DNA from: an uncultured Colwellia sp.
GTDB lineage: Bacteria > Pseudomonadota > Gammaproteobacteria > Enterobacterales > Alteromonadaceae
Length of the DNA stretch: 12,628 nt
Direction: 5' to 3'
Assembly (NCBI GenBank): GCA_913020705.1
Contig: CAJWBY010000140.1
Coordinates: 1-12,628 of the forward strand
The first letter of the stretch is position 1; each line of letters opens with the position of its first letter. Of the stretch, positions 6,779 to 12,628 are shown piece after piece. The position numbers and the translations under genes are program-made. The notes beneath the pieces were generated by a model. It ran no database searches, was not told the origin of the DNA, and saw only the letters and a program-made list of their open reading frames with translations.

Positions 6779-7607
6779 GTTTAAACTCATCAAAAGTTGC
6801 ATTGTTTGTTTTGGTATAAGCAGTGTCTTATTGTCACAAATTGTTTTGGCCGATATAAAACTTTCTGGCGAAATTAAACAGGGCGCCTTAGTCATTGGAA
6901 AAACTGACTTTAAGAATATCGTTACTTTTGATGGTAAAGTTTTATCTTTATCAAAAAATGGTGACTATGTTTTTGGTTTTGGTCGTGATGATGAAAAATC
7001 TTATCAACTACTCATCACTCAGCCTGACGGTAGAACTGAAAAGAAAACACTAACACCCACAAAGCGTGAATATAAAATACAGCGTATTGAAGGTATTGCG
7101 AAAAAAATAATGAATCCAAACCCTAAATCAGTCGCCCGCTCTAAAAAAGACGGATTTCAGGTAAGGACAGCTCGGAAAACCTCTAGTGATAAGACAGATT
7201 TTGCAAAAGGGTTTATTGCTCCGATAAAGGGTATAATTACCGGTGTATATGGAAGCCAACGTGTTTTCAATGGCATTCCAAAGCGTCCTCACTTTGGCTT
7301 GGATTACGCAGGTAAAACAGGAGATCCTGTGAAAGCACCTGCATCGGGGAAAGTTGTAATGTTCGTTCCTGATATGTTCTATTCAGGTGGTACCATGATC
7401 ATCGATCACGGACATGGCATCACTTCAAGCTTTCTTCATTTAAGTAAATCATACGTAAAAAATGGTGATGAAGTTATAAAAGGTCAAATCGTTGCTGCAG
7501 TGGGTTCAAGCGGCAGGGCAACTGGCCCACATTTAGATTGGCGAATTAATTGGTTCAATGTTCGTTTAGACCCTGAATTAGCATTAAAAGTCCTGCCAAT
7601 AGATTGA
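6771..7607 (+). CDS. Exported M23-family metallopeptidase (LytM domain)
   Basis: The 278-residue protein starts with a typical signal peptide, basic at 3-8, hydrophobic at 10-24, with a likely cut after VLA (27/28), and should act in the periplasm on peptidoglycan cross-links. An N-terminal beta-rich region (28-105) and a basic linker (106-145) precede the LytM domain (about 148-276). Zinc-site residues are H174 and D178 (RPHFGLDYA), H213 and H215 lie in IDHGHG, and H223 in SFLHLS. The final motif reads GPHLDW (254 onward) where most LytM enzymes have HLH, so the third ligand would be an aspartate; I recall that GPHLDW is common in a proteobacterial subfamily. Its ATG overlaps the stop of the preceding gene by eight bases, which suggests translational coupling. 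Confidence 0.9.
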   Translation: MLKFKLIKSCIVCFGISSVLLSQIVLADIKLSGEIKQGALVIGKTDFKNIVTFDGKVLSLSKNGDYVFGFGRDDEKSYQLLITQPDGRTEKKTLTPTKREYKIQRIEGIAKKIMNPNPKSVARSKKDGFQVRTARKTSSDKTDFAKGFIAPIKGIITGVYGSQRVFNGIPKRPHFGLDYAGKTGDPVKAPASGKVVMFVPDMFYSGGTMIIDHGHGITSSFLHLSKSYVKNGDEVIKGQIVAAVGSSGRATGPHLDWRINWFNVRLDPELALKVLPID

Positions 7608-7642
7608 TTGCTTGTTAATCTTATTATCTTTATAAATCACTG

Positions 7643-7680
7643 AAACGTAACTATTAATAACATTAAAATAGTTACGTTTT
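7643..7680 (+). terminator. Intrinsic terminator of the yejK-pyrC-M23 operon
   Basis: AAACGTAACTATT (7643-7655) and AATAGTTACGTTT (7667-7679) form a perfect 13-bp stem around an 11-base loop, with TTTT at its 3' foot on the plus strand. It sits in the 75-base gap between two convergent genes and may also work, less strongly, for the integrase gene in the other direction. Confidence 0.85.
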
Positions 7681-7682
7681 GA

Positions 7683-8930
7683 TTAATTAACTTTACGTTT
7701 CTTACCACTTTCAGCGCGCTTTTTATTCTCAGTTTGAACATAAATAGTATCAGTTGTCGCCATACTCGCATGACCTAAATCTTCAGATAAGTCTTTTAAA
7801 CCACGACCACGTTCAATCTCCATACTAGCACCAGTATGACGTAACCAATGAGTAGAGGCTTCTTTAAGTTTTAGTGCTTTTTTCTCACCTTTTTCTTGCT
7901 TCATTTTTAGGTAAGCGTTGTCAAAAATTTCTTGTACTAATCTTCGTAAGTGTCTTGAAGACATACCTCCTTGACCACGTATTTTCTCAACAAGTACCGT
8001 ATTTTCTCCACTTGAAGGTAAATATGTTAGTCCACGTGATAAACGATAACGCTCTAAAAAAGGAAGAAAATCAACTGGTACTGTAGTATCGCGAAGTTTT
8101 CTACCTTTACCAAAGACTTTAAGCCACCAGTTTTCATCGTCATCTTGCCAAAAATGTCCCATTGTAGGTGACCATGCGGGACGATCAGATAGCTCTGAAA
8201 TTCTCAAAAATAGTGTTTTAAGCGTAGCAATAATGAATAAATTTCTTTCATGAAGGGCGCTTTCATTAGCCATTTCTATCGCTGTATCAAGCATGTATTG
8301 CCACTGAATACTCGTTAAACGTTTAACTTCCTTAACTTGGGTGTCACTAATAAAGTGTTTACAATCTTTCTTAGCTATTTGTGCAGGATTACCATAACAA
8401 AATTCTTCACCCATCAAATAGTTATAAAAAACGATTATTGCTGTAAATGAAGAAGTTAAGGTTTGTTGTGAAGGACGATATTTTTTTCTATCAATATCTT
8501 TATTAATTTGGTTCTTAGGTACTTGGATTTTGTACGGTCGCCAAAGTTCATTAGCTACAAAAGCGCCATTTTCAATTCTGAAGCGTTCATGATTATTAAG
8601 ACCAATCCAAGTAACTGGTGGCTGCCAGCAAAAATCAGCGTACTCTAAAATATCTGTTTTGCGAAGTTGATCAATTGGCTTTTGCTTTTCTATAAACGAC
8701 CATAATAAGAAGCGTTCAATTTCATTTCTAAATCTGTCATAGGTGTGAACAGATTTATTTCGGCCAGTATATTCTAGAAATGATTTTCCCCAATTCCAAT
8801 GTTCTAACCAATGGTCTTCATTATTTGTGTTAATGAACTGATGAATCGTGGGATATTCATCGAGTGACATTTCACATAGCTCAACATAAGTTGGATATAA
8901 TGGGGTTAGTTTATTTTTAGGAGATGACAT
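7683..8930 (-). CDS. Tyrosine-type site-specific recombinase / integrase
   Basis: The 415-residue protein has an N-terminal SAM-like core-binding region (about 40-175, ending with a helix containing FTAIIVFYNYLMG) and a C-terminal catalytic domain (about 205-400). All catalytic residues can be placed: R243 in LRISELSD, K275 or K278 in FGKGRKLRD, H361 and R364 in HWLRHTG, H387 in LGHASM, and the nucleophile Y397 in TDTIYVQ. It therefore looks active. A basic tail (KKRAESGKKRKVN) ends the protein. It has no excisionase, cargo or other phage genes beside it: one side is the M23 operon, the other the 3' end of icd. It may be a relic of an element inserted at icd or a stable stand-alone recombinase. 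Start support is a GAG 11 bases before the ATG. Confidence 0.9.
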   Translation of the reverse strand: MSSPKNKLTPLYPTYVELCEMSLDEYPTIHQFINTNNEDHWLEHWNWGKSFLEYTGRNKSVHTYDRFRNEIERFLLWSFIEKQKPIDQLRKTDILEYADFCWQPPVTWIGLNNHERFRIENGAFVANELWRPYKIQVPKNQINKDIDRKKYRPSQQTLTSSFTAIIVFYNYLMGEEFCYGNPAQIAKKDCKHFISDTQVKEVKRLTSIQWQYMLDTAIEMANESALHERNLFIIATLKTLFLRISELSDRPAWSPTMGHFWQDDDENWWLKVFGKGRKLRDTTVPVDFLPFLERYRLSRGLTYLPSSGENTVLVEKIRGQGGMSSRHLRRLVQEIFDNAYLKMKQEKGEKKALKLKEASTHWLRHTGASMEIERGRGLKDLSEDLGHASMATTDTIYVQTENKKRAESGKKRKVN

Positions 8931-9179
8931 TAATAATGCTCAAATTAAGGTATGAATGCATTGTAAAACAACAAACCCACTAAGTCCAATACTAAAAGGT
9001 ATCGGTCATAGTGAGCTGTCTGCATTCTGAGGAGTTGTTACCCGTGATTACTCGTAGAATAAAAAGCGTAGATTAAGCTAATTGCAGTTTAACGTTTGAA
9101 TTTGTCCTTGTGAAACTTCATCTGATTATAATTTCTATTTTTGAAAGCCTGAGTATAGAAACTCTAAATTATAATATTA
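8931..9179. other. Integrase upstream / icd downstream spacer
   Basis: About 250 AT-rich bases have no open frame of note and no RNA gene that I can recognise. It must contain the integrase promoter. TATAAT-like boxes occur on both strands near 9125 and 9170, but none has a convincing -35 partner. No further copy of the 12-bp repeat at the icd end was seen here. Confidence 0.4.
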
Positions 9180-9211
9180 CAAAACAATCCATCGAACATT
9201 GTCCGACGGAT
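9180..9211 (-). terminator. Intrinsic terminator of icd
   Basis: Read leftward, ATCCGTCG (9211-9204) pairs with CGATGGAT (9194-9187) over eight base pairs including one G-T, with a nine-base loop, followed by TGTTTTG. It begins 15 bases after the icd stop codon. Confidence 0.65.
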
Positions 9212-9217
9212 CCTTTG

Positions 9218-9243
9218 TATGGTCAATTACATATGGTCAATTA
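9218..9243. repeat. 12-bp tandem duplication across the icd stop codon
   Basis: TATGGTCAATTA occurs at 9218-9229 and again at 9232-9243, a period of 14 bases. The inner copy encodes the last residues of isocitrate dehydrogenase, and the outer copy begins with the stop codon and runs into the 3' untranslated region. The 3' end of icd is a known integration site for lambdoid phage 21 and e14 in E. coli, and a tyrosine recombinase gene lies 296 bases away. Confidence 0.75.
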
Positions 9244-10477
9244 TGCAGTCACCGAATTCTGAACAAGTCACTAATGTTGCACCATCCATCAAACGCTCAA
9301 AATCATAAGTAACGGTTTTAGCATTAATAGCACCTGACATACCTTTAAGTAATAAATCAGCAGCTTCAACCCAACCCATATGTCTTAACATCATTTCAGC
9401 TGATAAAATAACTGAACCAGGATTCACCTTATTTAAACCAGCATACTTAGGCGCCGTTCCATGAGTGGCTTCAAATATGGCAATGTCATCATTCATATTG
9501 GCACCAGGTGCAATACCAATACCGCCAACTTGCGCAGCAAGTGCATCAGATAAATAATCACCATTTAAATTTAATGTCGCTATCACGCTATATTCTGCAG
9601 GTCTTAATAAAATCTGCTGTAACATCGCATCGGCAATAACATCTTTGATGATAATTTCTTTACCTGTTTTTGGATTTATAAATGAACACCAAGGGCCACC
9701 AGCAATAAAATCGGCACCGAATTCATCACGGGCTAATTGGTAACCCCATTCTTTAAAGGCCCCTTCTGTGTATTTCATGATATTACCTTTGTGTACTAAT
9801 GTTACCGACTCTCTGTCGTTATCAATAGCATACTGAATGGCTTTTCTCACTAATCGCTCTGTACCTTCTTTTGATACTGGTTTGATACCAATACCACAGT
9901 TTTCCGTGAAACGGATTTTTGTAGCACCCATTTCCTCGATTAAAAAGTTAATCATTTTCTTAGCTTGTTCAGTACCAGCTTGGTATTCAATACCTGCATA
10001 AATATCTTCTGAATTTTCTCGGAAAATAACCATGTCAACTTCACTAGGTTTTTTTACTGGGCTAGGCACACCGGTGAACCATTGCACTGGACGTTGGCAA
10101 ACATAAAGATCTAGAATTTGCCTAAGCGCAACATTTAATGAACGCATACCGCCACCAACAGGTGTAGTTAATGGGCCTTTTATTCCGACCTTGTATTCTT
10201 TAAACATGTCTAACGTTTCATCAGGCAACCATGTTTCAGAGTCGTACATTTGAGTTGCTTTTTCCCCTGCATAAACTTCCATCCAATGAACTTTACGTTC
10301 ACTGTTATATGCTTTTTCGACAGCAGCATTAACAACTTTTATCATGGGTGGCGTTACATCAATACCAATTCCATCACCTTCTATAAATGGAATAATGGGG
10401 TTATTAGGCACACATAGTTTTCCGTTCTCATAAGTAATGGCTTGACCGTCGGTGGGGATTATTACATTTGCAGACAT
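9227..10477 (-). CDS. icd: NADP-dependent isocitrate dehydrogenase, dimeric (E. coli Icd type)
   Basis: The enzyme oxidatively decarboxylates isocitrate to 2-oxoglutarate with NADP in the TCA cycle, as a cytoplasmic homodimer. At 416 residues it matches E. coli Icd exactly in length. S113 in [13 protein letters not shown] is the isocitrate-binding serine that AceK phosphorylates in E. coli, so control of flux to the glyoxylate shunt is likely kept. Other marks are IEGDGIG (32-38), [20 protein letters not shown], the [17 protein letters not shown] block, GTAPKYAG, and VTYDFERL, whose Tyr and Arg fit NADP rather than NAD use. AGAGGA stands at a good distance before the start. It corresponds to isozyme I of Colwellia maris. 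The C-terminal codons are part of a 12-bp tandem repeat. Confidence 0.97.
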   Translation of the reverse strand: MSANVIIPTDGQAITYENGKLCVPNNPIIPFIEGDGIGIDVTPPMIKVVNAAVEKAYNSERKVHWMEVYAGEKATQMYDSETWLPDETLDMFKEYKVGIKGPLTTPVGGGMRSLNVALRQILDLYVCQRPVQWFTGVPSPVKKPSEVDMVIFRENSEDIYAGIEYQAGTEQAKKMINFLIEEMGATKIRFTENCGIGIKPVSKEGTERLVRKAIQYAIDNDRESVTLVHKGNIMKYTEGAFKEWGYQLARDEFGADFIAGGPWCSFINPKTGKEIIIKDVIADAMLQQILLRPAEYSVIATLNLNGDYLSDALAAQVGGIGIAPGANMNDDIAIFEATHGTAPKYAGLNKVNPGSVILSAEMMLRHMGWVEAADLLLKGMSGAINAKTVTYDFERLMDGATLVTCSEFGDCIIDHM

Positions 10478-10566
10478 ATATGATTCCTCTTCTTTAGCAC
10501 AATAACGTTAATGGTTTTGAACTTAACAGCTAGATTGTTTGTATTATGGATAAAACTGCTTATTTT

Positions 10567-10596
10567 AGTATAGGTTATCTTCCCTTGAACATTCAA
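10567..10596 (-). promoter_or_regulatory. Candidate sigma-70 promoter of icd
   Basis: Reading leftward there is TTGAAT (10591-10596), 18 bases of spacer, and TATACT (10567-10572). The predicted start near 10560 gives an untranslated leader of about 80 bases. The -35 box is one half of an inverted repeat TTGAA-CA-TTCAA (10585-10596), a possible protein-binding site. Confidence 0.45.
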
Positions 10597-10726
10597 ATTA
10601 AATGAAAAAGAGCTTCAACACTAATACAGAATAGGTGATATTGAGTATAACCATGGTGAATAATTAAAACAACCGTTTAAATTAAGCGTTTAAAACCATT
10701 AATATCTTATAATAAAGTGAAATAGC

Positions 10727-10755
10727 TTGGTGAATACAAACTATCTTGAGATAAT
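10727..10755 (+). promoter_or_regulatory. Candidate promoter of the RRM protein gene
   Basis: TTGGTG (10727-10732), 17 bases of spacer, and GATAAT (10750-10755). Transcription would start about 23 bases before the ATG. The -35 box is weak (three of six), so the call is tentative. Confidence 0.33.
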
Positions 10756-10784
10756 TAGCTTAATATTATTTTATAGGATTCCTG

Positions 10785-11021
10785 ATGAAACTTTTAGTAC
10801 GTAATTTATCACGCTCTACAACCGAACAAGAAATTCGGATTTTATTTTCAGCAATTGGTGGTGTCACCGAGTGTACTTTAGTTTTAGATCAAGCAACGGG
10901 AAAATCTAAAGGTTTCGCCTTTGTTGAAATGCCTAATGAAGCTGAAGCTAAAAAAGCAATTAAAGCATTACACGAATCTAGAGTCGGCAGTAATAGAATT
11001 AGAGTAAAAATCTCTAAATAG
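10785..11021 (+). CDS. Small RRM-domain RNA-binding protein
   Basis: The 78-residue protein is a single RNA recognition motif with almost nothing outside it. RNP2 is LLVRNL (3-8) and RNP1 is KGFAFVEM (42-49), giving the aromatic residues that stack on RNA. The beta-alpha-beta order is complete and the C-terminus ends in VKISK. Stand-alone bacterial RRM proteins of this size occur in cyanobacteria and many proteobacteria, and some are cold-induced; a role in cold-adapted RNA metabolism is inference. AGGA precedes the start at normal spacing. It is divergent from icd and convergent with the monomeric isocitrate dehydrogenase gene, so it forms its own transcription unit with a strong terminator. 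There is no glycine-rich tail. Confidence 0.92.
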   Translation: MKLLVRNLSRSTTEQEIRILFSAIGGVTECTLVLDQATGKSKGFAFVEMPNEAEAKKAIKALHESRVGSNRIRVKISK

Positions 11022-11036
11022 TTTATAACGTATAAT

Positions 11037-11075
11037 AAAAAGGCTGAACATCAATTACGATGTTCAGCCTTTTTT
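11037..11075 (+). terminator. Strong bidirectional intrinsic terminator between the RRM gene and monomeric IDH gene
   Basis: A 16-bp perfect stem (11037-11052 with 11059-11074; core GGCTGAACATC) surrounds a six-base loop. It is flanked by an A run on the left and a T run on the right, so it fits termination in both directions for the two convergent genes. Confidence 0.93.
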
Positions 11076-11103
11076 ATATCTACTTCTCAGTAGCTACAAT
11101 AAG

Positions 11104-12628
<1,525 letters not shown>

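Larger units (their letters stand above)
10478..10784. other. Divergent icd / RRM-gene intergenic region
   Basis: These 307 bases contain no gene. They carry the promoter candidates listed separately, the inverted repeat at 10585-10596, and a direct repeat CGTTTAAA at 10674-10681 and 10687-10694 (13-base period, each containing TTTAAA). The space is larger than the boxes need and could hold regulator sites for two divergent genes. Confidence 0.5.

Noticed and set aside
7874..8086. Open frame antisense to the integrase
   Set aside because: The integrase frame opposite is a full-length protein with all catalytic residues, so the antisense frame is a shadow.
9218..9243. The two 12-bp copies as an attL/attR pair bounding an integrated element
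   Set aside because: They are 14 bases apart and enclose nothing, and no copy was seen beyond the integrase; at most they are a scar, so no element boundary is annotated.

Overview
The window looks like chromosomal DNA of a cold-adapted marine gammaproteobacterium of the order Alteromonadales, most likely Colwellia or a close relative. Three things point there. The DNA is AT-rich. It carries the gammaproteobacterial yejK / yejL-yejM cluster. It also carries two unrelated NADP-dependent isocitrate dehydrogenase genes side by side, one for the dimeric E. coli-type enzyme and one for the monomeric enzyme; this pairing is known from the psychrophile Colwellia maris. The assignment is from protein resemblance recalled by eye, not from a search.

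Positions 1-1490 are a remodelled accessory patch. An intact IS200-type element (about 86-668, minus strand) lies inside a gene for a multi-pass membrane protein. That gene now ends in 14 codons read from the insertion sequence, and its continuation is not visible beyond the other end of the element. A gene-poor stretch follows, then a tRNA-Pro(GGG) gene (1494-1570, minus) with its own terminator, a candidate promoter, and an 11-bp inverted repeat that touches the mature 5' end.

Positions 1669-7680 hold two divergent units. Leftward are yejL and yejM, the latter an inner-membrane protein of the YejM/PbgA/LapC family with a periplasmic hydrolase-like domain that has lost its catalytic landmarks. 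Rightward is a probable operon: yejK (nucleoid-associated), pyrC (dihydroorotase), a two-domain 6-pyruvoyl-tetrahydropterin-synthase-like protein, and an exported M23 peptidase whose start overlaps the previous stop. A strong hairpin at 7643-7680 closes the operon.

Positions 7683-12628 are all leftward except for one small gene. They hold a lone tyrosine recombinase, then icd (dimeric isocitrate dehydrogenase), whose 3' end carries a 12-bp tandem duplication spanning the stop codon. Next is a rightward 78-residue RRM RNA-binding protein, and then the 3' two thirds of the monomeric isocitrate dehydrogenase gene, cut by the window edge. Clear intrinsic terminators separate these units.

Most of the window is ordinary core metabolism. 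The points that deserve a second look are the complementary decay of the two halves of the pterin-synthase-like protein, the degenerate YejM, the integrase beside a duplicated icd 3' end, the RRM gene between the two isocitrate dehydrogenases, and the direct-repeat architecture of the IS200 ends.
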